From Gnetum montanum (taxonomy: Eukaryota > Streptophyta > Gnetopsida > Gnetales > Gnetaceae): DNA of 64,000 bases. The notes under the pieces are model-generated. The model saw nothing but the letters and a program-made list of their open reading frames with translations. It was not told the origin of the DNA and made no database searches. The stretch lies in assembly GCA_015680685.1 (NCBI GenBank), contig MNCI01012628.1, forward strand, positions 98,740 through 162,739. Direction: 5' to 3'. A program made the translations under genes and the position numbers. Of the stretch, positions 1 through 11,200 are shown piece after piece; position 1 is the stretch's first letter, and each line of letters opens with the position of its first letter.

Positions 1-2115
1 TGGCTGCTGCACGTAATAACCATAAGGATCCGGCTTCCGGTAAGGGTATCGATGTGTCAGCTGTGGCATCCCCCATGACTGTGGGTATTGCCACAGCTGA
101 TGTTGTTCGATGGGCTGCGGAGGTGTTCCTCTTGGATAATACGTCAAGGGTTGGTGGAACTGCCTTGGGTTACCTTGTGGATAAGGTAACCTTCTGGGTG
201 TTTGCCGTTGATTAAGTCTTGGATTTAATGCATACACCCCAGACTCCTACAGATGTGAGATGATTGGACAACATCCCTTAGGATGGTCATAATAGCAGAC
301 CTCACATCCACCGTCATTGTCTGAATTAGAATTTTCAGCCTCATCGGAGTTAGAGATTTTTCCCTTACCCTTGTTATGTGCAGGGTTAAAGTTTCTCCGC
401 ATGTTCTTGCTTTTATCACTACTTTGCTCATCCTTAGACTCTTCTACGATTTTCAAAACTGTTTCTATTCGTGAGTCTAAGGAATCCCACATTTGGTCTA
501 CCTTGTCCGATACCTCTGTTGTTAACTTTTGGATCGGCGTGGTTTTCTTTTTCACCACCTCTCCGAGTGGTGCCTCATCCTCCTCATCACAGAATTTCAC
601 TCCCTTCTTATGAAGGGAGGGATCGCGGTTGTATTCCTCCGCACTTTCTCTTTTCCGTAGCTTACCCTCTTCTTGTGCTCCTTGTTCCAACAATACTTCA
701 ACTTCATGGGCTCTTAATCGGGAGAGTCTCCCTTGGGCGTAAGTCCCAAGAGTTCTTCTCGTTTCATTTGGTAGCCCATCCACGAGGTGGCGAAGTTGAT
801 CCCGTTTAGTGTACCCATGGCCCGGGCAATGATGTAGCAATGTGTAGTAACGAGCCATGGCAGCATCCAAGGATTCATAAGCTCCTTGTTTCCAGCCTTG
901 GATCTGCTTACGCAAGTTGGACACTCTGGAGTACGTTTGGTATTTGTTGTTGAATAATTCGAGCATCGTACTCCACCTCCTGATGGTTTCCGGCTCTAAG
1001 GACCGGTACCAGCTTTCTGCTTCCTTAGTGAGTGTCCTAGGGAACAACTTGAGTTTCCGCCACTCATTGTCAATGTTTTGCAAGGCACAGGCATCGTGGA
1101 ATGCCTGTAAATGGTGTTGAGGATCAACGTTTTATCCCCCTTCAAAACGTGGGATATTATTTATGTCCAAACGCTTGATCCTACTGTCTCTTAAATGCCT
1201 TGTGGGAATCCTAACTGCCTCTCTAATGTCAAGCATACTTCGGGTTGCGAACAGGGGTTCGTCATGATCCTCTCTTTCATGACGTCTGTGATGTCTACGT
1301 TGTGGTTCCCTATTCTCCCCACGTCCTTGCCCTTGTCCTAACTCCTCTCGACCTTCTTGTCGAGGCCTTTCATCTCCTTTACCTTTACTCTCCGCGTTAT
1401 GCTCATGGTGGCTGCGCCCAGATGTGGAAGGAGGGGGTGAATGATGTGATGAAGGGGAAGAAGAAGGGGATCCATCACCATGGTGATGTTTCTTGCCTTC
1501 TCTTTGGCTGCTTCGGTCCCAATCGTTGCGACGATCAACGAGTCTGTCATTAGTGCGAGTGATTGTTCCTGCCGTGAACAGCTGGTGCTCACGGGGATCA
1601 GAGCCTGGAATATGTATCGTTGATCTAAGGCCCTGATGCCTAACCTCTTCACTAGAGTGAGGAGGAGGAACATCATTTGCTAAGGAACCCATCGTGAGGG
1701 GTTCCTCTTCTCCTATTTCACTAATGACGTGGGGAACCTTGCCCTTCAGTAGTGAATGTTGGCTCTCCTGCCTTGCATCCCGAATACGTTGGGCGTTTGT
1801 GGGTTGATAATCCCTCAGAGTGTAGTCATCCGCAACGTATTCAGTAATCAGCTCTTGCATGCCATACCGTACCAAGGCACGGAAAAGCATGTTGGAAGCA
1901 GAGCGATCTGGGGGTAACACAATGCTACCTTGCATGTCTCTCCACCGCAGTTGCTCATCTTGATGGAAAACAAAGGTAAAATCCAGCACATACTCATCGG
2001 GATGAGTATATGTGACCTTAGCCTGTTGAGGACATGGTTGATCTCGGTTATGCGTATGATGCTGACTTTCTCCTGTATTGTCCTTAGGTGAGTTGATTTC
2101 ATGAGAAGAAGCCAT
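1..2115 (-). pseudogene. Ty3/gypsy (Athila/Tat-type) gag, two nonsense codons
   Basis: Retrotransposon capsid/nucleocapsid gene, read leftward from the ATG at 2115 and running off the left edge. It is one continuous frame broken only by TAA at about 1132 and TAG at 247. The N-terminal third is His/Arg/Ser-rich and low complexity. The capsid domain starts near 1150 (residues RFEGG) and includes KLFPRTLTKEAESWY, then LRKQIQGWKQGAYESLDAA and LLHHCPGHGY, which fit plant gypsy gags of the Athila branch. A Cys/His cluster (CEVCYYDHPKGCC) lies at about 265-305, followed by a Pro/Gln-rich tail. The ATG lies about 130 bp downstream of the primer binding site. The frame is almost open, so the copy is younger than most others here. 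Family call is firm; the sub-lineage is inferred from the primer site and the LTR end. Confidence 0.85.
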
Positions 2116-2242
2116 TTCTATTGGTGTGCTAATTTCACCGTTATTTAATGTTCTTGATTAACTGATTAACCCTAAGGTTCGTTTTAGGCTCACAACGATG
2201 TGAGTGATATCCCTTATGTTAAATTGGCGTAAAAACACTTAG

Positions 2243-2260
2243 TCCCCGGCAACGGCGCCA
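2243..2260 (-). promoter_or_regulatory. Primer binding site, tRNA-Asp type
   Basis: The plus strand reads TCCCCGGCAACGGCGCCA, which equals the 3' end of plant tRNA-Asp plus CCA. On the minus strand it directly follows the LTR end, with one spacer base. This primer is usual for Athila/Tat gypsy elements. Confidence 0.9.
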
Positions 2261-2687
2261 ATGATGAGTGGCGAGGTACCCCTACACTCCACCATACGAA
2301 TACGAGCGTACACGCGCGATCCAGTCGAACTCCGCAGACTAAATGCCTTAACGCCACAAGAAACACTTGGGGTTAATCGTTCGTTGTCTTCCCAGGCTTA
2401 CTTGTATGTGTCACGGTGTATGGTTAAGCAAGTCTGAGGTATGTGATTTTTTTGGTATTTTCGGCTTATCTTCTATGCTACCAGGAGAAAGGGTTGAGAA
2501 AACTAAACTAACGCTAACTAAGATCTAAGTCTAAATTAACTAGCGTCAGCATCCGTTCCCACTTGCCGGACACACCCTGAACTATGCAACTGCAGCTTAC
2601 CAAACGCTAATCGTTACTGGGATCGCCGCACGTAATGCAAGTGCTTGAAGTGGTCATACTGAGGCACCTATTTAGCCTACGTGTGAT

Positions 2688-2970
2688 AAGCAGCCGATTC
2701 CTTAGCCAGCCGTACACACCCGTGGGTGCTCGTAACTAAGTCGTACTTATCACACGATCTAGCCTAGCAATGAGCAGCCGATTCCTCAACTAGCCGTACA
2801 CATTAGACCCTGGAGTTACCAAGCGCAGAATCCTGGAATACGCTACTGTGTTACCAAGCATCCAATGCTCGTAATTGAGTCGTACTCATGCATTGCGTCA
2901 AGCAACCGATTCCTTGACTAGCCGTACACGTCCATAGACGCTCATAATCAAGTCGTACTTGAACGCACTA
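2688..2970 (-). repeat. Degenerate tandem repeats inside the LTR
   Basis: The block CAGCCGATTC...AGCCGTACAC recurs at 2691, 2775 and, as CAACCGATTC, at 2903. Each is followed by a second block of the form CTCGTAA.T.AGTCGTACT (about 2729, 2868 and 2940). Spacing is irregular (84 and 128 bp). The array lies in the R/U5 part of the LTR and has no coding potential. Confidence 0.7.
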
Positions 2971-3208
2971 GGAAAGCAGGAAATGAAAGCAAGAAATGAA
3001 ACCACGTGCTGCAAGGTTTATCCAAACAAGTTCATCTTTATTGCCGTACACAACTTGGGTTCAGGTTACAAGCTGCTCGAATAAAGAGCCGTTCACTCTA
3101 GGACTCCTATTGCGGGCACATGGGGAAAAATTCTAACTCTGGAGTGATCAATCTGCCAGAGCTTCGCTACACTAGCCAGGATTGGGAAATGAAGGAAGTG
3201 CCACCTCT

Positions 3209-3276
3209 TATTTATAGAAATGGCGGCGGGACGCGATATCGCGTACGCGATATCGCAGGAGAAGACGCGATATCAC
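3209..3276 (-). promoter_or_regulatory. LTR promoter: TATA box and palindrome cluster
   Basis: On the minus strand a TATA box (3209-3217) is preceded by three copies of the near-palindrome GCGATATCGC (at about 3232, 3247 and 3266 on the plus strand; the last ends in CA). Two of them are joined by GTAC into a larger inverted repeat. The position directly upstream of the TATA box suggests an LTR promoter element; function is inferred. Confidence 0.6.
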
Positions 3277-3302
3277 GGCCTAGTGTAAATCGCGTCTCAT
3301 CA

Positions 3303-3812
3303 ATTGTATTATCATTTGTATATCTTATATGTTATGAACTTAACTACAAGGACTTTGTAAATGTAGTTACACTTTCTCCTTAATCTTTTTCTTTATTTCT
3401 TGTAGACTTCTAGGGTTGATGGACTTCATGCAAAAAAGGATCTTCATTGAGCTTGTTTGGATCTTGCAGGGTTGAGTGGTTTTGCAGTGATAAAACACTC
3501 TAGGGAAAATCTCACATTTGTAAAGGTTGTGGAATCCTTTAAACCACATTTTGAGCTTTTTGGATCCCTGTGGGATTGAGTGGTTTCATAGCAAAAAAAC
3601 ACTCTGGAGTGGAGCTTAAATGTTGTAAAGTGTATGATGCCCTTCAAATTATATTCTGAAGAAACAAAGTCTAAAGGTGCACATAGATTCTATCCTTTGA
3701 GTATGGATGTACCCAAGTTAGGAAACCACATAGAATTTTTCATTAACTTTGTTGGCTACAACATTTTAATTGGAAAACATATTCAAACCCCCCTCTAAGT
3801 TCTCGATTCTCA
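3303..3812 (+). repeat. Ty1/copia 5' LTR, 3' part
   Basis: About 510 bp matching 17900-18409 with many shared blocks, such as TTTAAACCACATTTTGAGC and GGTTGAGTGG. It ends in CTCA two bases before the copia primer site. Its left part has been displaced by insertion of the element at 1-3302. Confidence 0.8.
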
Positions 3813-3814
3813 AG

Positions 3815-3830
3815 TGGTATCAAAGCCTGG
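3815..3830 (+). promoter_or_regulatory. Primer binding site, initiator tRNA-Met type
   Basis: TGGTATCAAAGCCTGG matches the usual Ty1/copia primer site TGGTATCAGAGC with one change. It begins two bases after the LTR end. Confidence 0.85.
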
Positions 3831-6800
3831 TACTCTCAAGAGGAAGGTGCAACATCTTGAGAGTGAACATGGAAGGGGAGAAAATACTAGATCACTAATA
3901 GCTAACACTTCTAATTGGAGGACTAGACCAATGTGCATCATTAAATCTATCTTAAAAAGCTGTATTCAACACATCTACTACAAAGGTAAAGATAAACTTC
4001 ATACTTTTTCATCGACACAATGTTGGAGATGCAATGGAAGAGCCCATATGGCCTTCAAAAGAGATTGTAAATGTAGGTTACTTGAAGAAAGTTCAAATAA
4101 AGAAATAAGGACCAACACCATCAATATCAAATTAGATAAGAAAAGAAGTCCAAAGCATGCATCCAAAGCTTCTCATCATCTATGTCTTTCCATGAAAAAT
4201 CAAGAATCTATTAAGAATCAAAGATTTCATCATGTAGATGAAGGAGATGAAATCTCCTTAGAAGAAAGGTATGAGATTCTTTGTAATGAAATTATTTTCT
4301 TGCAAAATATATGCTTTAAAATAAAAGGAATCTTCCATGAAAAAGAGAAAAATATTTCAATTCTTAATTCTAAAGATTGTCTTAAGAAAGAAAACTCAGA
4401 CCCAATGGTTGAGATTAAAAGGCTAACCAATGTTATTGAGTAGGGTAATAAGAAATTTCTAGAGAAGAAGCTTAAAGTAGATCAAGAACAAATGCATGTA
4501 CACATCAAAGCTTCTTCAAGTTATTCAAATAGGTTTCCTTCTAGGTTTGGTAATACAATAATATTTAAGACCTTAAATTATTTTTATTTTAGAAAATTTG
4601 GACATGTTTAAGCTTGTTGCCATCTATGGATGAAACATTATACTTGGTCTTTTCAAAAATGACCTAGACAAGGTGTGTTATAAGGAAAGAAAGTTTGGAA
4701 GTAAAAATAGAAGAACATTGAAAAAAATATAATGGCATAAGTTGCTCCCTTAGCTATAAAAACAAGCACAGGGTAGATTGACAATAGATGTTGAAGACGT
4801 ATGATGGGAGATAAATCTCAATTCATACACTTTTCATAATAGAATTATAGAGCTATCACATTGGAAGATGACATGGAAGCTCCTATACTATTAGAGGAAA
4901 AGGTAAGGATCAACCTATAGTAAGTAAAATTTTCTTCATTAAAGGACTAAAGCATAATCTTCTTAGTGTCATTCAACTTTGTAATTCTAATTTTGATGTT
5001 ACTTTTTCCAAAAGAAATTGCAAAATAAAAGATTTAACTTTTGGAAATATTATTATCAAAGGAACTAGCAACGTAAATGTTTAGACCATTGTATTTAGAA
5101 ATAATCTTGAGGTTAAATCCAAGTGCTTGTTTAGTAATATAGATGATGCTCATATGTGGCATAGAAAATTATGCCACATAAACAAAGAAATTCTTTATAT
5201 CCTAGTGATAAAAGAAATGGTTTGAGAACTATCTAAACTTAAACATTTCAATTTAAACACTTTTGAAGCATGCCAAAAGGAAAAGAAAACAACGTTGAGG
5301 TTTGGTAAGAACAATTACATCTCTATCTCTTATTCCTTGTATTTACTTCACATGAATTTGGTTGGTCCTTTTGAAACTCTTAGTTTGGAAAAGAAAAGAT
5401 ATTTTCTAATCATTTTTTATGACTAGTCTTGTTTTACTTGGGTTTCCTTCTTATATCACAAGGAAGAAGTATTTGATCATTTTCTAAGAATTTTTAATAA
5501 AATATAAAGAGAAAAAGTTTATGGCGTTAAAGTCATCAAGAGAGATAATGTAGGAGAATTTAGAAATGCCAATTTTGATCAATATTATTAAATAAATGAC
5601 ATCCTTCATCAATTTTTTGCTGGAAGGACTCCTCAACAAAATGGTATAGCCAAAAGAAAGAATATGATCTTGAATGATATGGGGAGAACTAAATTAAATG
5701 ATAAAAATATTCCCTACCATTTTTGGGCTGAAGCAATTAATACTACATGTTACATTTCCAACAGAGTATTGGTAAGAAGATTTACTACTAAAACTCCCTA
5801 TAAATTATGGACAGGTAGAAACCATCTATTGGTTATTTTCATGTTTTTGGTTCAAAATGTTATGTTCTTAATGATAAAGATGGTTTAAGATAATTTGATT
5901 CTACAATCGATGAAGGAATTTTCTTAGGATATTCTTTCATTAGTAGGACATATAGAGTCTTCAACAAGAGAACTTATGTTATAGAAGAAGCTATAAATGT
6001 TAAAATTGATAATAGTAACATTATTTCTCCAAAACCTAATGATGAAATAGTTCATATTCAAAAGTTATCTAGCACCTCCTAGGTTCAAACTGATAAAAAT
6101 CTAGAAATTGATAGTGAACATGTGGAGGAACATGAGGAGATATCTTCACTTTAACCTAAAATGCCTAGACTTAGTAGATCACACACTCTCAATGATGTTA
6201 TTGGATAAGTGCAAGAAAGGATTTATACAAGGAGCCAAACTAAGAAAATGTGTGCATATGCTACATATCTTTCGCAACTAGAACCAAAAAAATTCAAATA
6301 GGTAGAAGGAGAAGAAGGGTGGATTTCAGCTATGCAAGATGAACTAAATCAATTCACTAGGAATGATGTATGGGGATTGACACCTAAAGCCAACCATAAA
6401 CTAATCATTAGCACAAAATGAGTTTTTAGAAACAAAATTGATGAAATTAAAAACATTATTAAGCACCAAGCACAACTAGTTACCAAAGGCTATAATTAGA
6501 AAGAAGAAATTGATTTTGATGTGACCTTTGCTCCCATTGCAAGACTACAATCTATTAGACTTCTTTTGGCCTATGTAAGCATTAAGAAAATCAAGCTATA
6601 TCAAATGGATGTAAGAGTGCCTTCCTAAATGAAACCATTTAAGAAGAGGTATATGTTGAACAACCTAAAGGATTTATAGATCCCATTAATCCTAATCATG
6701 TTTTTAGACTCAAGAAGGATTTCTATATATTTATGTTGATGATATTATTTTTAGAGCCATTAATGATATTTTATGCAAGAAATTCTCAGAGCTTATGCAA

Positions 6801-7720
6801 TTATAATTCAAAATGAGCATGATGGGAAAGCTTAATAATTTTCTTTGATTTGAAATCAATAAGATAAAATATGGAATCATCATTTGTCGAACTAAGCACA
6901 TTAAAGATCTACTACTCAAATTTAACTTGGTAGTTGTAAAGGCAAAAACCACACCTATGGTAACAAATTTTAAGCTTACCAAAGATGATCAAGGAAATCC
7001 TATTGACCTAAAGCTCTATAGAGGTATGATAGGTAGTCTATTCCATTTAACTGATAGTAGGCTAGATTTAACATTAAGTGTAGGAATTTATGCAAGATAT
7101 TAGGAAAATCTCAAAGAATTTCATCAAAATGTTGTTAAACATATTTGTCATTATCTAAATGGTACTACTAACTAGGGACTTTTGTATCCAAAGGACTCCG
7201 TTCTTGATTTTATTGGGTACTGTGATGAAAATTGGGTAGGTTATACAGATGGTCATTGAAGCACCAGTAGAAGCTACTTCTTTCTAGGAAAAAGTATTCT
7301 CTCTTGGGAAATCAAAAAGAAAACATTCACAACACTCTCTATGGCTAAAGTAGAGTACATTTCAACTAGTAGTTTTTGTACATAAATTTTATGGGTGTAC
7401 AAATTTTATGAATGAAATAAAATCTTAAGGATTTAGGAATTAACCCTAATCTACACCTACTTTTTGGGACAACAGTTGTGCAATCAACATGATAAATAAT
7501 CCTAGTCAACATTCTTGTACTAAAAACATTAAAATTCAACATCATTTTATACAAGAACATGCTCAACTTGGACATGTAAAGCTAGAATTTATTGGGATAG
7601 AAAGTTAACTTGTAGATGAGTTTACCAAGCCTCTTGATAAACAACAACCTACTATTCTCTGTAAAGATATGGGGATAGGACCTTGTCCTATCAGGTAAGT
7701 CTTTTTTCCTTAATTTCCAA
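3831..7720 (+). pseudogene. Ty1/copia gag-pol, heavily decayed
   Basis: Remnant polyprotein of a copia element in the order gag, protease, integrase, RT, RNase H. Visible marks: a knuckle-like CWRCNGRAHMAFKRDC near 4024-4071; a decayed protease site ending RRMMGDKSQF near 4790; a pre-integrase WHRKLCHIN near 5158; integrase core residues NLVGP, RDNVGEF and TPQQNG (5628-5645); RT stretch DFDVTFAPIARLQSIRLL near 6510-6565; YVDDIIF near 6733; and an RNase H tail with a changed catalytic stretch (GYCDENWVGYTDG, STSRSYFFLG, LSMAKVEYIS) near 7200-7370. Dozens of stops and shifts, and a gap just before the YVDD box, make it non-functional. The order IN before RT fixes it as Ty1/copia; a SIRE-like lineage is possible but not shown. 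Confidence 0.85.
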
Positions 7721-7943
7721 TAAAGCAAATATACTCATAAATTTTAAACCAAAAAAATAATAAAAGAAAAGACAAACACATCAACTTTCTTGCATATATT
7801 TGAGGGGAGTTTTCTTGTACTTTTTATCAATGTCCAAAAATAGGGAGAAATTGGTATGTTTGGTATATTGTTTTGAGCTATTTAATTTTTCCATAGTTTT
7901 TATGGAATATACTAATCCATTTTCTTATGTTTTGAACATCACC

Positions 7944-7957
7944 AAATAGGGGGATAT
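7944..7957 (+). promoter_or_regulatory. Copia polypurine tract
   Basis: AAATAGGGGGATAT immediately before TGTTGAAATTTTGG, the expected arrangement for plus-strand priming at the start of a 3' LTR. Confidence 0.7.
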
Positions 7958-8200
7958 TGTTGAAATTTTGGTATGTCAAAACCGTAAAGAAAATGAAAAA
8001 TGGAGAATGTGTGTGTTTGTGTGATTATGATCTTGCAGGACCATAAGAGAGTTAATCAACAAAAGACTTAAAATAGAGAAACAAGACATTAAGAACATGA
8101 GCTACAATGATGAAATGAAGATTGAAGAGGACAAGATAAGACAACACTTAACAACTTAAGGCAACACTTATTAACAGGAGATATTTCTTCTGTAGTAGAC
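7958..8200 (+). repeat. Copia 3' LTR, 5' part (right limit uncertain)
   Basis: Begins TGTTGAAATTTTGG after the polypurine tract. The 5' LTR is truncated on exactly this side, so its right limit cannot be aligned. The LTR 3' half reappears only at about 17900-18409, suggesting that the LTR was split by a block of about 9 kb. Confidence 0.55.
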
Positions 8201-11200
8201 TAGGACAGTAGACTAGGTCATGCAGACACTTACACCACAGAGGCAAAAAGTTACTAGATTTATCATCTACATGTTAGATTTATACCTAGTAACTACTTAT
8301 GCTACAACTAGATTAGGGTTGCATGATATTAAAGGGGACAACTTGAAACAATTTTAAGGTATTAGTTGGGAAAGGTTCATTAACTGGTTAGGTCAGGGAA
8401 GTGCCTAGAGCACCTACTAGAGTTACGGGGTGTAGGAGTGAGTTACAATACTAGTAGTCTAGTAGGTGATCCCCTATTTGATTGTTGGGCTCAGGGCCTC
8501 TTATATTGGAGGGCAGTGCGCTATGCAATAGGAAAGTCCATGTATTCATTCTAGTTGTTGGGGTTCACCAGTGGGGTTACCTTGGAGTTAGTCTCCATGG
8601 TTTGGACACAATGGTAAATACCATGGACCGCATAACCATCCACCTGGACATCCAATATCTCAAAGTTGGCACCCAGCTAGTGGAGAGAATGGATGTTGTC
8701 TACTGATGATGGAAAAGATCTAAAGGCTTGAAAGTGAAAGACCTTGAAGGACAACATAAGCTTTAGATTCATTAAATGAGTAAGGGAAGTGGAGCCGTTG
8801 AGTAAGGGAAGCATTGTTTACCCCTTCTCCAACATTGAAGTTCTTGCCTACCTTACCTTGATATTATATTCATTCTTCTTTTTGAGCCATATGTCATCTA
8901 TTACATATGTTATCAAACTCATTATATTACTTACTTCTAGTTTACACCATCCATCTTTTGCTATTATATACAACCGTTGTTAAATAATAATTCACTTCGT
9001 TAGAGGCTGGTTTGATAATAAGAAGCTAGTTATCAATGATAGTTATCAAAGGCTAGGATTTCTATTACTTGTTTGGGATAGGGATAGGGTCTCTACAATT
9101 TAGGTTGCTCCTTTACCTTTCCAAGTAAACAAAAAAAAACCCAATAGAAACTTTTTTGTAAGGAAGTCAACAAGGGAAGGGCGTAACGTAAATGACTACG
9201 AAGTTTTGTAATGTAAATGATGAGGGAGGAGGGTAATGTAAGATGACCAAAGGTATCTTATCTTATCACATTATTAGAAAGATCTGGTAAATTTAGATTA
9301 AAGCACTAAGCACATATCAAAGTAGCCAAAAATCAAGTAGAAAGCTCTTATATGAAATACATACTCCATATCCTATATGTATATATGTTAATCTTGACTT
9401 TTCAAGAATTCGCTATTACATGAAGGACAGTGTAAAGGAGTGACAGATAGATAACACTTTCATACTTTTACTAAGGAGAGGTATTAGCTACTAACACAAG
9501 CAAAAGGTTCTCATGCAATCATCATGCATGGAACTGATGTTCCACCATATATTTCTAGGTGTAAGGGGTTCTTGAAAACATTACTTACGTAAGGGAATGT
9601 GAGTAGGATTCCAGTAGGAATGTGAGTAGTAAAGCCAAGTTCGGTAGGGCTACGCAGTCTGGTTAGTAGCATAGCTTGATTACCAGTCAATTGGACGCTA
9701 CATTGTGGGCTACAAGGAACTTGGAAACTTCTTATTTTAGATCTTTCTATGAGAAGGACATAGGAATAATTCATTTATTTTGGCGGGTCCACTGATAACC
9801 ATAGTACTTACATTAGTAACCATGCTTTTGTGTGCAATTACTAATGTAATTTGACAGTTAGTAGAGTTCTAAAAAATGCAACTTATAGGTAGATAGCAGG
9901 ACATGAGAAGATGGTACCACCCTTCACCAGACACAGAAACAACAAGTCATTGATAGAATGGTAGAGGACATTAGTAAAGCTAGCAGTGGGCAAGAAAGTC
10001 TTGGGCTTAGGGTAGTCCTAGGGAGGAGATTGAGGATCAGCCGAAGGTGCAGACCCACAACATTAGCCACCAGTTTGGATTGGCCTTCATTAGAGGGATA
10101 ACAACAACGTAGATAGAAGAAAGGAAAGTAGGGAAGCATGGTATTATGGGTACAGTTCATGTAAGCAAGGGGGAGGCACAAGCCTCCACTAGGGGAAGAT
10201 CATCATACTATCATTACACATGTAGTGCCATACATGAGTGGCACTCTCATATTTAGCCACGTCAATGGGGTAAACATGGGGAGAAAGGTTCAATAGGCAT
10301 ATTACACATGAAGAGACATGTTAACTATTATGGGAGGAACCATGGCTTGGTGGGACAATGACTTAGTTCTTTTAGGCCTAGTCTTATGGATTCGTCAGTA
10401 GAGAGCCACTGACGTTAGCAACCTTAGTTTGAAAGCTTTATGTAGAATTCATTCCACTGCAGATTCAAGTTGAAATTGAATTTTGCTATTCTCCAAAAAT
10501 GAAAGTTTACATTACATCCACTATTCTCATAAAATGGTGAAATTCAATTCAATGTTTCAATTCAATAAATGAATGTTGAAATGAAATTTCGCTATTCTCC
10601 GAAAATGAAAGATCCTGCGATTATGAAAATAATTTTGATGATAATTCATGATTTCAAGAAAGTCAAGTTTAGGGAATTTGAAGTTAGAAAACTAACTTAC
10701 TTTTATATATGTTAAAACAAAGTATATACGTTTTAACAAAGTATAATTATATTGATTACTTGGGGGTGGCTTTTCCTTGAAAAGCTTACTTAGGGACAGT
10801 TTTCCACTTTACATGCTACCTTGAGATGAACGTGGACATTTAGTGCTCCCTTGGGAGAATGTTACATGACGCCTTGGAATAAGTGTTTCCTAGAAATGCA
10901 CCCTTGTAGATGCATTTCAGTGAAACACGACCTTTTGGGAGACACGTTTCCTAGAAAACGATATGGGCAAATGCACACCACCTTAGGATACACTTTGACA
11001 TGTGTTAGGGTGAAACAGTGTTATTCTCCAACGAGAGAGGAACCAAATAGAACAAAATAAGGGGAACGAGTCCCTGAGTCCCCCCCTAAATGTTTAGAAA
11101 TTAGAGAAATATACTTTGGGGAATGCAAGATGTTAAACTAGGTAGGGAAATGATGACACACTATTTCGGGGAATGCAGGATGTTAAACCAACGGAGCAAC

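Larger units (their letters stand above)
2262..3302 (-). repeat. 5' LTR of the Athila/Tat-type element
   Basis: A 1041-bp LTR in minus orientation with terminal inverted repeats TGATGAG and CTCATCA. The same termini and a shared 3' end (GGGGTACCTC..CTCATCA) occur in the solo LTR at 40718-41508. A minus-strand TATA box (CTATAAATA) lies at about 3209-3217, so U3 is only about 100 bp. The right edge abuts copia LTR sequence beginning ATTGT, the probable target duplication; its partner would lie left of the window. Confidence 0.85.

Noticed and set aside
8984-9260. Possible hAT or PIF/Harbinger miniature element (GGCTGGTTTGAT start)
   Set aside because: No matching inverted terminal repeat or target duplication was found.
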